64,000 nucleotides of DNA from Dendrolimus kikuchii (GCA_019925095.2 CM034398.1:13531001-13595000), one strand, 5' to 3'. Positions 1 to 10,994 are shown, counted from the stretch's first letter. Translations and numbers: made by a program. The notes: generated by a model not told the origin, from the letters alone.

Positions 1-1082
1 TTCAGCTCGCCGGGGAGTTGTATTTACACTTACTGTGTTATTCATGAACGTCGTTTGAATAAAGATGAACGATCTGCCAACGCCGTTCTTCAAAATCTTT
101 AAACGTCTACTGGGCCTTTGTATCGGCACACACATGACAATATTCGCACTCGCCATGTATAGCAAGAATTCAATCGGAAGCACGGCTTCATAAAATGTTC
201 TTATAAGTCTACCGTTCCACCCAATATTTTACCATCGAGTAAACATTATTATCTGAAACAATAGACGCGATTTCTTTGTAACCTCAGGTGAAATAGCTCA
301 ATAACACCGCACAACAACACTCAAGCGGAAAAAGAAAATTACTCCACAGGGATTATTAAGCGTTAAAACATTGTTAAAAGAACTTCAAAAGTATACAGCA
401 AAACATTTTCTTGCTTTCTATTTTTCTGGATAGAAACTACTATAGGTCTCAAATCAAGAATTTGAAGGAACTATTCAGGCGGCGTAATTTATAGGATGGA
501 GGGATCGTGTCAGCAGCCTTGCCGCGAGAGGAATGCGGTGTAAGCATCCGGTAATATCCAGCAAGTCTCGAATTAAGATGACGCCCGTGACGCCATTAAA
601 GCGAGAGAAAAGCCGACAGGGCACGACGCATTCTGTGTTGACTTCGAAATGTGAAAAATTATTACAGGAAACGAAAGCGTCTCGTTTTCACGTGTGGGAA
701 ATACGAACTATCTTGAAATAGGACCGCACGATCAGGTCCAATCTTTATGGGAAAGTGTATTTTATTAAGGATATTAACATGAACACGTCCAACTACTACA
801 CTTTTTAAGATAAAAACTAGCTGTCCTCCTGGCTTAGGTGAACTTACGAAGCACAGCTAAAATTACGTATATAAACTTTTTAGTAAACACTACCAAACGC
901 AAAAAGATTTTGATAAATGAAGAATTTCTGACGTTAATGCATTAAAACATATAAACATAAAAATTGTGTGTGTGTTTGTGTGTGTTCACACGCAGAAAAA
1001 GCGAAACAAAGTGTGACAAGGGGTGGGAGGGATTCTAAATTTCGTGACGTCACATTTCATATATTATATCGTTATAATATAC
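1..1082. other. AT-rich sequence, no gene recognised
   Basis: No recognisable coding region or repeat. A GC-richer patch at about 480-700 contains a 62-codon open frame with no family signature. A short imperfect GT-rich stretch lies at about 966-985. Confidence 0.6.
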
Positions 1083-1268
1083 TTAGGGCCGCTTGCATAA
1101 CGTTCCTTAAATTGATTTAAGAAACACTAAACGCATTCAACACCCTTAAATACGATTAGCGTCTTGCACAACGCAAAATTTACCGGTAAATATGTTTAAA
1201 GAACTGTCAAAGTTAATCATCCAAAAATGGGTGTTTAACTGCCTTAAACGCGTTTAAGGACAACAAAA

Positions 1269-1420
1269 TGTTGAGTAACCTCTTTTCATAAATTAATATT
1301 TACTATTCTTTATGAAATTGTCACTTATTAAAAAGTCAATTACAGATTGTCACTCGTATATTATTTGCTTTAATTATTTTTCTCAATTCTAAATACCCAT
1401 TATTCGTACAAACTTTAACA
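1269..1420 (+). repeat. 5' LTR of Copia-like remnant
   Basis: Begins TGTTGAG and ends TTTAACA directly before the primer binding site. Positions 1284-1400 are repeated with mismatches at 1977-2095. The TG...CA termini fit an LTR. Confidence 0.7.
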
Positions 1421-1431
1421 TGGTAGCAGAG
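1421..1431 (+). other. Primer binding site (initiator Met tRNA type)
   Basis: TGGTAGCAGAG, immediately after the LTR, is complementary to the 3' end of insect initiator methionine tRNA (which ends CTCTGCTACCA). This is where minus-strand synthesis of the retroelement would be primed. Confidence 0.7.
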
Positions 1432-1524
1432 TAATAAAGTTAAGGATTTGGATGCGGGAAAGATATTTTAACTTGGAAAGAATAAATACAATATTCTAGC
1501 ATTGTACTCGGCCTGACGTTCACC

Positions 1525-1896
1525 ATGGATAAGGCGATCGCAGGGGCTTCTAAGGTACAAATTATGCACTTAGATGGTAAAAACTATAAGCATTGGTGGT
1601 ATCGTATTGAGACAGTGTGTAGAGCAATACCCGGCGCTGAAAATTTTTTGCAAGGAAAACTTCAAAAGCTCGACGAGCCTGTAGCATCTGATGATGCAGA
1701 AGCTAAAGCAAAATATGTAATAAATTTACAACAACTTTTAAAAATTGACTGTGTCTATTTAACTTTGATTACGACAAATATGACGGATGAGATTCTAGAA
1801 CAAGTTATACGATATAAAAACGCTAAAGAAGTATGTGATGAGTTAGAACGCCTATATAATGGAAGCAGCGAAGACAAACGTGTGATCTTTATCTAA
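1525..1896 (+). pseudogene. Copia-type gag fragment
   Basis: A 123-codon open frame from ATG 1525. The N-terminal part contains LDGKNYKHWWYRIETVCRAI (residues 17-36), resembling the conserved start of Copia gag (DUF4219/UBN2-like). The C-terminal part KEVCDELERLYNGSSEDKR matches the end of that domain. Similarity continues past the stop in another frame (KKDSEQETES at about 1914-1943), so a frameshift ended the frame early. No zinc knuckle or pol follows because of the deletion before the 3' LTR. The gag shell of an active element would package its RNA; this copy cannot. Confidence 0.7.
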
Positions 1897-1973
1897 AATT
1901 CCTTTGATTATAAAAAGGACTCTGAACAAGAGACGGAAAGCATATATCTGCATTAAAGAACATTTCAACAACT

Positions 1974-2116
1974 GTTTTCATAAATTAATATTTATTATTA
2001 GTCTTTATGAAATCGTAAGTTATTAAAAAGTCAATTACATATTATCACTCGTATATTATTTGCTTTAATTATTTATTTCAATGCTAAATACCCATAAAAT
2101 CGAAAAAAAAACAACA
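1974..2116 (+). repeat. 3' LTR of Copia-like remnant (5'-truncated)
   Basis: Matches 1284-1420 of the 5' LTR in order and spacing, ending AACAACA. The first ~14 bases are replaced by gag sequence, marking the deletion point. Confidence 0.65.
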
Positions 2117-2409
2117 GCAAAAAATCATTCTTCAGGTTGCCGCCAAAAATTCCGAAGTAAACCAAACGAACGAAATTTCAAATTTCAAGTTCAGCTAAAT
2201 TTCGTGTGTTTGTCCGAAAATATGGATCGCCGCGTAAAACGGAACACATCTGGCTGTTTTACCGATGGCATAAATACATTTAGCTAAATAACATGGGAGA
2301 CCGCCTCATGCAAGACATCTTAAATACGTTTTGTGTAAAACGTGTTTAGGCAGTTTAATATGATTAACTAAATTTGATTTAAAGACGATCGTTGTGCAAG
2401 CGGGCCTTA

Positions 2410-3742
2410 AGCTTTAAAACACAACATTTGAAGTATTAACGAAAAACTTCAAAACATTTCCAACTCTATTTGTATGATCATAGTTTTAAATATAATGTAT
2501 TCTAGCTCATTCTCTCGCAGGCGTAGTCCTATAGATTTATGTGTCTATTTCTTTTTAGTGTTGCTTTTTCGTTTCATCGAGTTTCAAATCACAACGATTC
2601 TAAAGAAGTTTCCCTTCAAAATGTCCACCTTTACATAACACTAGGGTTTGCGTGCAGCTTACCCGCAATGAAATCCTTACTAGACCCTAGTTAGTACTTA
2701 GTTTATTTTGAAAGCAAGCATTGCAATTTTTATCAATAAAGCAAGCATTCATGAAAATGTAGTTAATTTATCCCGAAAATTAGATTTATTTAATCCCCAT
2801 TATGCGGGATGAAAAGAATTCACGTCCATTATCGATATATATTAAGACTATATACCAATATACTAAATTTGAGCAAAAACGTTTACGTGATGCTCTCGTG
2901 AAAGTGTCACAGATAGATAGACAAAGTTACATTCAGGTTTACAATATTAGTATGGAGAATTATAATATATAGTTAAGCATTTATAGAACCTATATTATTG
3001 TTTATCTAAATTACCTCTCTCCCCAAGCATGCCCTACAACATAACGTTGAAACAAGTAACGGCCAACTGTTTACGCTCCACTTATTCTCAACTTAATAGT
3101 ATCTCAACCGGGCGACCATAATGGGCACGTTGCGCGGGCTGAAACTCCGACAAAAGTCATTTATCACAAGAGATGAGAGGCATAAGTAGCTGTAAAAGTG
3201 CTGCCCTCACGCCCGGTTAAGACTACCGCGCTGCTTCCTTTTTCATAAACAAGAATTGATGTGCCAGGTGATGCCGCGATAGAGCTTAATTTCTATTTAT
3301 ATTCTACTTATAAAATTGATGAACTAATCGCTATGTGGACTTTAACATGCGGGAGACGTGGAGTACGAAGTCGCTTAATTTTTAATTTATATTTAGGATT
3401 TAAAAAAAATCTCCAGTGGAAATTAGTTGCATTAAATATTGAATTTGATAACGTTGTGGCTAAAAACGTACTAATTTCAGAATATAAACATATAACATAC
3501 AAATTTTGTCAATTCATAATATTTAAACAACGTGTCAATACTAAATAAAATTCAACAAATTACCTAAGTAAAATTATATTTTACCCAATACATGATTTTA
3601 TTGTTATTAAAATAACGAAGCATCGACATACAATGGGTTAAACCACCAAGGCAACACGTTACACTATCTACAACTACAAGTATTTTTTAACGATACTGTA
3701 TAGGAAAATTTTTAATATTTTGGTTCTTAATCAGATTTAAGG
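2410..3742. other. AT-rich sequence, no gene recognised
   Basis: No family recognised. A 9-bp inverted pair, AACCGGGCG at 3106-3114 and CGCCCGGTT at 3210-3218, brackets a GC-richer ~110 bp that could be a degraded short element. Overlapping opposite-strand frames at 3261-3548 show no protein signature. Confidence 0.55.
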
Positions 3743-3912
3743 AGAAAAGAGAGAAGATTTTTTTTTATATTAAATAGGTTTGCGTTTGACCACATACCAT
3801 AATACTAAGTAGCGGAGTGGTACGTTATCCAACGCCCTTAGTGTTGCAGAAGTAAACCACCTACCATCAGGTAGACTCCCTGATTTGCTCACCTGCGAAC
3901 AAAAAAGAAAAA
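3743..3912 (-). mobile_element. Short retroposon sharing the LINE-J1 3' end
   Basis: Read on the minus strand it ends with GGTCAAACGCAAACCTAT followed by an A-rich tail (plus-strand T run at 3759-3766). The same end terminates the two LINE-J1 copies at 5503-5818 and 38532-39160. The upstream ~130 bp, with AGTCTACCTGATGGTAGGTGG, is not shared with those copies. It is either a SINE that borrowed the LINE tail or the 3' end of a diverged LINE-J1 subfamily. Confidence 0.5.
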
Positions 3913-4859
3913 ATCAAACTCTCTTTCACATTTATACATATATATATCAGTCTAAATAATAAGGGGATCTTTGAAAGTTGCACCCGTCACTGAAAAATTA
4001 AGAGGAAGAAGAACAAACTTGTATAGGTATAGGGCATATGAGGGATAAAAGTCACGTGACAAAAAAAAATGTTAAACTACGATATAGATGGGTACAAATG
4101 TAAACGTAGACCAAAAAAGATAGATGGGTTGTGTGAAGGATGATATGATGATATGTGGTGGGACAGAAGATGTTTGTCAGAGTAGAGGAGTGTGGTAAAT
4201 GAATGATATGGTGAAAGAAAAGAGAGATATCAGTATGCAAATACGGATAGTAAGGTAAAGGAGTTTTAAAGTAATAATAATAACTAAAACGAAACTGTTT
4301 ATTTTATTAATGATTGAAAGTTGTAACCAATCTAGCGTCATATCCCTGATGCAACGAAAGATTTTGGATTTAGAGTACAAGGGTCGCTTTCCTACTCTTC
4401 TTTCAAGTGGAAGGATTTAGATCGCTCAAAGTTAAGCGATACTCAGCATCTCAAGTCCATTGAGACACGTCTTGCCCTTCCCGATATCAAGCCAGTATAC
4501 CTTGGGCATACCCCTTCTATCGAGACTTACAGAAACCGGCATTGTTAAGCATTGGTTCCTCACGTAACTTCCGACGATCGGTAACCTAATGATGTAATAA
4601 TCAAGTTTCTGTCATTTTCTCTTTACATAACCTATTATTTGTTTTTACAGAGTCAACTGAACTGCTTTATTCTGAGAAAATAAGTCGTTGTGCATAATTT
4701 AGTGTCTGAGGCACCAGCGTCTTATTTCAATGAAGTGGGTGCGAAATCTGGGCCAGATTATGTGGCCAAGTAGCTTGCACCGCTAAAACACTTTTGCTGA
4801 CATAAAATATGCATATAGTTATAGTTACAATTAGTACGTGCGACGATGAAAGAAAATGT
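3913..4859. other. No gene recognised
   Basis: AT-rich. A more balanced stretch at about 4390-4600 shows no open frame or repeat I recognise. Confidence 0.55.
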
Positions 4860-4990
4860 TGTAAAGAAACTGATGTGCAAGTATGATATTCACTACGGCT
4901 TAGACCAGTGTGGCGCGTATATTATACGTTGCCCTAAAAATGTCAAGGCCCGGAGCCAGCATTCGGACGCTTAAAGGGTGATATTAGATC
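4860..4990 (+). repeat. LINE 3'-end remnant (AGCGTGG...CCCAGCAG type)
   Basis: TTAGACCAGTGTGGCGCG and the following AAGGCCCGGAGCCAGCA align with the copy at 33185-33303. This is the non-coding 3' end of a LINE family widespread in Lepidoptera (from knowledge of the family). Degraded. Confidence 0.45.
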
Positions 4991-5082
4991 AGAAACAATG
5001 AAAACATACTTACAAGTAACCTACTTACCTAGGTATAGTTCACTACCCAATTTATTATTTTATTTATTAACAATAAATCTAA

Positions 5083-5193
5083 AGCAAATCGCATCGCGTT
5101 CTCCGTCGTTCATATAGTCCATTCATGTTTTTTTTTTAATAACCAATGTACAGACGAGGCATTTTTAGAATTTCATATATTGTAGATTTTCAA
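5083..5193. repeat. Dispersed repeat shared with 26675-26785
   Basis: About 110 bp, starting ATCGCATCGCGTT and including ATACAGAC.CGGC-type and ATATTGTAGATT blocks, recurs in the same order at 26675-26785, where it follows repeat A. It is probably the end of that family. Confidence 0.5.
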
Positions 5194-5502
5194 GTTTATG
5201 TTATCTATTTGTTTTAATTTATGTACATTTTGCTAACTTTTGCGATTATATAATCCTCACTAGTGTTTTAATTTCTCCCTGTGATGATTTATTAATAGCT
5301 CTTTGCTAATTTAAACTAAAACGAAAAGTTGATCGTCTTATCAAAATTGTAAAACAAAAAAATAATTAGCCAGCTTTTTTCGACACATCTTGCATCAAGT
5401 GATTATTATAGCTATAAGAATTTTTCATTTAGCTATTTAAATAAGTAGTTTGAACCTGTCTTCACTAGCACAGAGATAAATAAATGTTTTAGGGATTTGG
5501 TC
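5194..5502. other. No gene recognised
   Basis: AT-rich, no recognisable feature. Confidence 0.6.
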
Positions 5503-5818
5503 TTTTTTTTTTTTATTATAGATAGGTTTGCGTTTGACCACGATCACGTCCAGTGCCGGACGATGATGCGGTCGAAGATGGAGCACGCTTACCTAGATAA
5601 TACCTATTCACACGAGACTTGAAGATTCCCGGATTGTACTTTTCTGGAAACACGGACTCTGGTAGTGCATTCCACAATTCTGCCGTACGCAGAAGGAACG
5701 TGGAGGCGAAACGTTTAGTCTCTGGTGAACAATTTGCAACGCGGCCAAATGACGCGACGAAACATTTATTATGATCATTAATATGTAAGTCTATTAACCC
5801 CAACCACATTAGCCCCAA
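5503..5818 (-). pseudogene. LINE-J1 reverse transcriptase protein, C-terminal end (5'-truncated)
   Basis: A minus-strand frame of about 100 codons ending at 5516 contains [19 protein letters not shown] then [13 protein letters not shown]. This is the conserved tail after the reverse transcriptase domain in many insect Jockey/CR1-type LINEs. It is followed by a very short 3' UTR and an A tail (T run at 5503-5513). The catalytic domains are missing through 5' truncation. The second copy at 38532-39160 shares the same motif and the same 3' end (GTTTGACC on the plus strand). The exact clade cannot be fixed from this fragment. Confidence 0.75.
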
Positions 5819-6324
5819 GCTGACATTTTTCCCTATCTTTGCTTAACATTTTCATCTTTATTCAAAGAGGCCTATGAATAAAACAGGGCACACTTGTGGG
5901 GACGCCAATTCGCCGACTTCGCAAGATGTTCCACAGTAATAACTTTATAAATTTTCTTGTTCAACTTAATTAAAATAGCGTACTTAATATACAGATGCTT
6001 AATATTAACTACGTTAAGGTAAGACGGTGGAAGGTTGAAGAGTTAAACTTTGTTAATGTTAAAGTAAATTAATTTAGAAAACAGACAAGATCAATTCAAG
6101 CACAGATCGTTCTAGTTTATTACATTTTTAACAAATAATACCATTAATAGAATTGGTTCTCTATATACAAGTTTTCTTATGTAACGTTCTCGATTATTTA
6201 GTTTAAAAAAAGATATCTATCAGCTTGAAATAAACACTACTTTCGAAATAGCGAATTTGATTAACTTGTTTACCATATCGAACAAATCCGTCTATTGGGA
6301 AAAGTTTAAAAATAAATTGATTAA
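5819..6324. other. No gene recognised
   Basis: AT-rich, nothing recognised. Confidence 0.6.
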
Positions 6325-6796
6325 CACCATCATCATCCGAGTGTCAAATCCTGGTTGCGTTCGGAGCGTTTGCTCCGACGCTCTGGCTCCACTTTTCTAC
6401 TTTTTCTTCTCCACTTCGCGCGGTCTTCAGCATCGCTCGCTTTGAGACCATTGGTTCGCAGTCATTCACAACGTCAAGCCAGCATTTCTTGGTCCTTCCC
6501 TACAACCGGGATCTGGCGGAGGCGGTATAGCTAGACATTTGTTCCCCACGTTATTAGCCCGTTTCCGTAAAACGTGGACGTACCAGCGTAAGCGACTCTT
6601 TTGCAGCTTGTCTGCTATGTCATGGATATGAAGACTGCTGAGGATGCAGGAGTTCCTAATATTTATGCGTGACTCCACATATCCATCGCAAAATATTCAT
6701 CTCCGTGACACGCAGCTTTTGCTTGTGTCGCTCGAGTACAGACCACGCTTCACTGGCATACAAAAGTACAGGTCTAATGATACATTTATAGACCTA
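6325..6796 (-). pseudogene. RTE-like LINE ORF2 C-terminal fragment
   Basis: On the minus strand, about 6790-6650 translates to RPVLLYASEAWSV, then EMNILRWICGVT; after a stop the same protein continues with SRLRWYVHVLRK and RKCWLDVVNDCEPMVSKRA. These blocks are the post-RT tail typical of RTE-type and related LINEs. The minus-strand 3' end carries a GATGATGATGG tail (plus ACCATCATCATC at 6326-6337), also usual for RTE elements. There are several stops and frame changes. No endonuclease or RT remains. Confidence 0.7.
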
Positions 6797-7098
6797 CTAG
6801 AGTTTACCCCGCGGCTGCGCCGCGGGTCAACCTCTAGTGCGTGTCTCTTGTTTAAAGAGCAAGTAGTATAGGTTACATTGTATTATTTTTTTTTGTATTT
6901 GCCCCCGAAAGATTCACTTAAAAAACGGAACAGACAGACAGACAGAGTTACTTTCGCATTTATAATATTAATAGGGATTAATAGGGACATTAAATATTAA
7001 TAGGGATAGGGGTTAATTTTTATTATACCTATAAACTTGAGAAATGATTAGTTTCTCACTAACACTTTCATTTTAGTTTTATTTTTACGATAAAAAGT
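6797..7098 (+). repeat. Interspersed non-coding repeat, left part
   Basis: Starts CTAGAGTTTACCCCGCGGC with a GC-rich hairpin (CCCGCGGC-TGC-GCCGCGGG). One end-like block, GCATTTATAATATTAATAGG, lies at 6957-6976. The right part resumes at 8159 after the minisatellite. A reverse-oriented piece of the same start lies at about 13855-13894. Confidence 0.5.
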
Positions 7099-7100
7099 AT

Positions 7101-8150
7101 GGCCAAAGTGACCAAAATGGCCTAAATGGCCCAAAATTACCGAATTGACTGAAATGGCCAAAATGACCAAAAAGGCCAAAATGATCAAAAAGGCTAAAAT
7201 GACCGACATGGCCAAAATGATCAAAAAGGCCAAAATGACCGACATGGCCAAAATGATCAAAAAGGCCAAAATTACCGACATGGCCAAAATGGCTAAAATG
7301 ACCAAAAAGGCCAAAATGGCCGAAATGGCCAAAATGGCTAAAATGACCAAAAAGGCCAAAATGAGCGAAATGGCCAAAAAGGCCAAAATGACCAAAAAGG
7401 CCAAAATGACCGAAATGGCCAAAAAGGCCAAAATTACTAAAATGGCCAAAATGACCAAAAAGGCCAAAATTACCGACATGGCCAAAATGGCTAAAATGAC
7501 CAAAAAGGCCAAAATGACCGAAATGGCCAAAAAGGCCAAAATGACCGAAATGGCCAAAAAGGCCAAAATGACCGAAATGGCCAAAATGACTAAAATGGCT
7601 AAAATGACCAAAAAGGCCAAAATGACCGAAATGGCCAAAAAGGCCAAAAAGGCCAACGAAATGACCAAAATGACCGAAATGGCCAAAAACCAAAAAGGCC
7701 AAAATGACATGAAATGAAATGACCAAAAAGGTTAATTGACCGAAATAGCCAAAATGACCAAAATGACTAAAATTACCAAAATGACCAAAAAGGCCAAAAT
7801 GACCAACATGGCGAAAATCACCAAAAAGGCCAAAATTACTGAAATGACCAAAAAGGCCAAATGACCGAAATGGCCAAAATGACCAAAATGGCCAAAATAA
7901 CCGAAATGGCTAAAATGACCAAAATCACCAAAATGACCAAAAAGGCCAAAATGAACAAAAAGGCCAAAATGACTGAAATTACCAAAAAGGCCAAATGACC
8001 GAAATGGCCAAAATGACCAAAATGGCCAAAATAACCGAAATGGCTAAAATGACCAAAATGACTAAAATGGCCAAAATGACCAAAATTTCCAAATTAACCA
8101 AAATAAATAAAATGGCCTAAATGGCCAAAATGACCGAAAAGGCCAAAATG
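7101..8150 (+). repeat. Minisatellite of 9-bp units (AAATGGCC-A-type)
   Basis: About 1,050 bp made of roughly 115 copies of a 9-bp unit, mainly ATGGCCAAA, ATGACCAAA and AAGGCCAAA, in higher-order groups of two to four. Three long open frames (plus 7145-7717; minus 7048-7710 and 7085-7726) are by-products of a 9-bp unit lacking stops; they encode only low-complexity KMTKKA-type or FGHFG/ILAFL-type repeats, so I do not call them genes. The array is bounded by an 8-bp direct repeat AAAAGTAT at 7093-7100 and 8151-8158. The right half is more divergent, with irregular units. Confidence 0.9.
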
Positions 8151-8158
8151 AAAAGTAT

Positions 8159-8290
8159 CCCATGTCCACCCTCGGTATTTAATTCACATACGTACCGAAT
8201 TTCAGCCAAATCGGCCCATTAGTTTTTCCGTAAAAGCATAACAAACAAATAGACAAATATATTTTTATCCCGGCAGCCGATTTTCTCTCA
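8159..8290 (+). repeat. Interspersed non-coding repeat, right part
   Basis: CCCATGTCC..., TTCAGCCAAATCGGCCCA, TAGTTTTTCCGTAAAAG and AACAAACAAATAGACAAATA are a familiar 3' half of short insect repeats. The expected AAAAGTATCCCATGTCC junction is where the minisatellite expanded. Confidence 0.5.
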
Positions 8291-10661
8291 AATTACGGAG
8301 TCAATATAAATTTTATTTGACAGGAAAGATCCTCTATTCAGCGGGAAAGAGTGTAGTAATATAGTAAAATACAGCTTAACAAAATATTTTCAATTAAAAT
8401 TAATTTCAACAAGATTCTTTTTGATTTTTAGGGTTCTGTAGCCAAAAGAGCCAAGTTTATCACCTATACGACTTTTCTCCTGTAGGTGCCCTACATTAAT
8501 GCGTCGCTTTTTTGAAACCAGAACAAGATAATCACTTTGAAATCGGGCTATTTTCTTTTGTAACTATGCAGAAATTGTAGAATCTTCCACTGTAGATACA
8601 GTTGTTGCTATTAAATGTTGTTCGCTGCATAGACCTTTCTGAGAACCCTTCTTCAAGGGCGGCATATATAATATTTTAACATTAATTCATTTTGACATCG
8701 TATAAGTTACTTGAGTACCGCCTCAAGCAAAATGCATTTCGAAATTGGGAGTAGCGATTACAAGGGGGCCCATTAACTTTATTACGTGGCGCAATTGTAC
8801 TTGCACGTGTGACGTAGCCCAAGGCGTCAATACTTCACTACACCCCAATAAATAAGAAGTGGCTGAGTTGCGAACACAATTTAACTTGAAATAAAATTTC
8901 GCTACCCTTAACTATGAATAGGCGTATATGGTTTGGAAGGGAAGGGCGTCCTATCTCGCCTATATCGCTTCGGGTACACCTCGTAAGTTTCCGATTCTCT
9001 GACTTCTTTGTGTTTTATGTGTTCAATGATATGGTGAGACTTCCGAAAAGGATCTTAAATTATAGCGGTATCTACTACCGCTGATTGGACAAAATGTAAC
9101 TCAATCACATGTTCACAAATAAAACTGAATTTATTATATCTAGCGCATTAATTATACACTTTAAGTAATTATTAACTGCCTTTACACCTCATATTAAACA
9201 CAATGTTAATATGTAGAACCCATTAACTTATATAAAGTTACAACGCAAGAAGAACGTGCAAAATTGGTTTAAAAACAAAAAAAATGTGGCTGAAGATGTA
9301 CAAAAAGAAAATATTTACACGACGAATTGCGAAATTCTTCCTTTTTTAGCAGGTATAGGTAAGAATAATGCGTTCTATAAGAACAGCTTTGCTTTGATAT
9401 GTAAACATATACTAAGAGTTAAAATTATTATGTACGGCAATAACACAAACATTGGGAACTATACGTAAACATGTTGTTTATTTACATAATAAATTTTCCT
9501 CGACACGCCCACATCGATATTTTAATCAAAAAGCCTATCGATATTCTTCTAATATTATTGAAAAAGTAAAACATTATGCTTCAAACATTCCGTTTAGGTA
9601 AACTTTATTACCACAGTCGGCAACTCAGATTACTCAAAATCAGTGAGCCTAAAGCGGCTGCTTTTGGGGAATCTTTTAGTGAAATTGACACGTGTCTAGA
9701 TATACTAGTAGGTGTAAGACAACATAAATTCCACCTTATTTTGATACGTGTCAAGTACGTAATACGAAATCGCTTAAAACAATCTCAAAAAGCAACCTCT
9801 AGACATAATATAATTAAGTGTCCAAATATATGTACCTACATGACATTAAATATTTATTTTTTGATAATCAGCAACAAATGTTACAACAGTTTGATCGTAC
9901 CCCAATTTTCTATATATACCTAACTAAATTTAATAATATTATATCCAATTTATTATATTCAATTGCATCCTTCGTATAATGCTACCAAAGAGTATAAAAA
10001 TTTAGCAGCATGAAAAATACTTTTTATTTACAAACATAAATTAAGTATACCAACTTCGTCATTCTTATCGCTCTCACTTACAATGTACATTTTGAACGCA
10101 ATATCTAATGAAGTGTAAGGAAATGATGGATGAGGAGAAAACTCAGGACCATAAGAATACACAATATTTCTATATAAAGCCCCTATTTGAAAGATCGTTT
10201 AGGTTTCAATAAAACATGTTTCTACAAGGACATACCGCATTCAATAGGTCCATACGCTGTTACTAATCGGCACATAATTTGTATTTACATAACAAAGGGG
10301 AAAATGATTTTTAGATTTACAACTTATGGCAACGGAAGTATAAATTATTATGTAAGTGGGGCAAATTTTCGCCGATTCATTGTACATTCGTTCGCCTCAT
10401 TTCGGATTACAAACTAAAAAGTCATGCTAAAATGTATCCATTTACTCGTTTTTACAAGATAAAAATTAGAATGTGAAAACAGTACTTCTCTACTTAAAAG
10501 GTCCTTTTTATGTAAATCGTGTTCTAGCTTTTCGTGAATGTTAAATTATGTAACAGGTAGCTCCACATAAAACGAGCTCGCATTTTACAAGTACAACGTG
10601 ATAAACACTATGATGTCAATTTATTTTCCATATCCATATTTATATTTACATTATTAATAGT
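8291..10661. other. No gene recognised; one repeat fragment
   Basis: At about 8411-8500 TTTTTAGGGTTCTGTAGCC and the following bases resemble the start of a widespread lepidopteran short repeat. The rest is AT-rich. Open frames at 9256-9468, 9576-9923 and 10187-10417 show no protein family signature and have composition like the surrounding DNA. Confidence 0.5.
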
Positions 10662-10673
10662 ATTATTGACATA

Positions 10674-10982
10674 TTGTATGTCTCTAGAGACCACGGGCCA
10701 TAAAAATGACCCCGACTTTTGGAGGGCTTGCGTGGAGCCATAGGAAGGCCAACACGTAGAGGCCCCTTGACAAATTTAATATAAATGTGGCGTGGCATTG
10801 ACCGGCGATTATCCCTGTCTACACCGTATAATAATGCACCCAAGGACAAGCCCTGGCCAGTGTAAGACTATTGTGGGAAATGAGAATAAAAAGTGCCGGG
10901 CTATTGGGGTGAACTGCTAGTGGTACTGGCCGTCTGAGAATATGGAGACTATGGCGTCTGCCCGTCGCAATGTTCCGGGAAC
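10674..10982. mobile_element. Unclassified 309-bp insertion with 12-bp target duplication
   Basis: ATTATTGACATA occurs immediately on both sides (10662-10673 and 10983-10994). The enclosed 309 bp is clearly richer in GC than its flanks and has no inverted termini, poly-A or obvious tRNA-like promoter. A 12-bp duplication fits target-primed retroposition. It may be a SINE or the 3' UTR of a LINE ending without poly-A. No second copy is visible in the window. Confidence 0.65.
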
Positions 10983-10994
10983 ATTATTGACATA

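Larger units (their letters stand above)
1269..2116 (+). mobile_element. Internally deleted Copia-like LTR retrotransposon
   Basis: Order: a 152-bp 5' LTR, a tRNA-iMet-type primer binding site, a broken gag, then a 3' LTR copy. The gag runs straight into the second LTR, which lacks its first ~14 bases, so one deletion removed everything from mid-gag to inside the 3' LTR, including protease, integrase, reverse transcriptase and the polypurine tract. It lies inside the Harbinger-like element and is therefore younger than that insertion. The two LTRs differ at many positions, so the insertion is not recent. No exact 5-bp target duplication: CAAAA precedes the 5' LTR and GCAAA follows the 3' LTR. 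Confidence 0.7.
1086..2406. mobile_element. Harbinger-like non-autonomous DNA transposon with nested insertion
   Basis: The left end starts GGGCCGCTTGCATAACG and the right end reads, on the other strand, GGCCCGCTTGCACAACG. The inverted similarity is patchy but extends inward, with matching AGTTAATCAT and AACTGCC(T)TAAAC blocks at both ends. TTA flanks both sides (1083-1085 and 2407-2409). A TTA/TAA target duplication with G-rich inverted termini is typical of PIF/Harbinger elements (family knowledge). No transposase is visible. Subtracting the Copia remnant at 1269-2116 leaves about 470 bp, so this is probably a MITE. The superfamily is inferred from termini and target duplication only. Confidence 0.7.

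Noticed and set aside
7048..7726. Three long overlapping open frames (190-220 codons) on both strands
   Set aside because: All arise from the 9-bp minisatellite; products are low-complexity repeats with no domain, and open in several frames at once.
9576..9923. 115-codon plus frame in AT-rich DNA
   Set aside because: No recognisable domain; amino-acid content matches AT-rich non-coding sequence.
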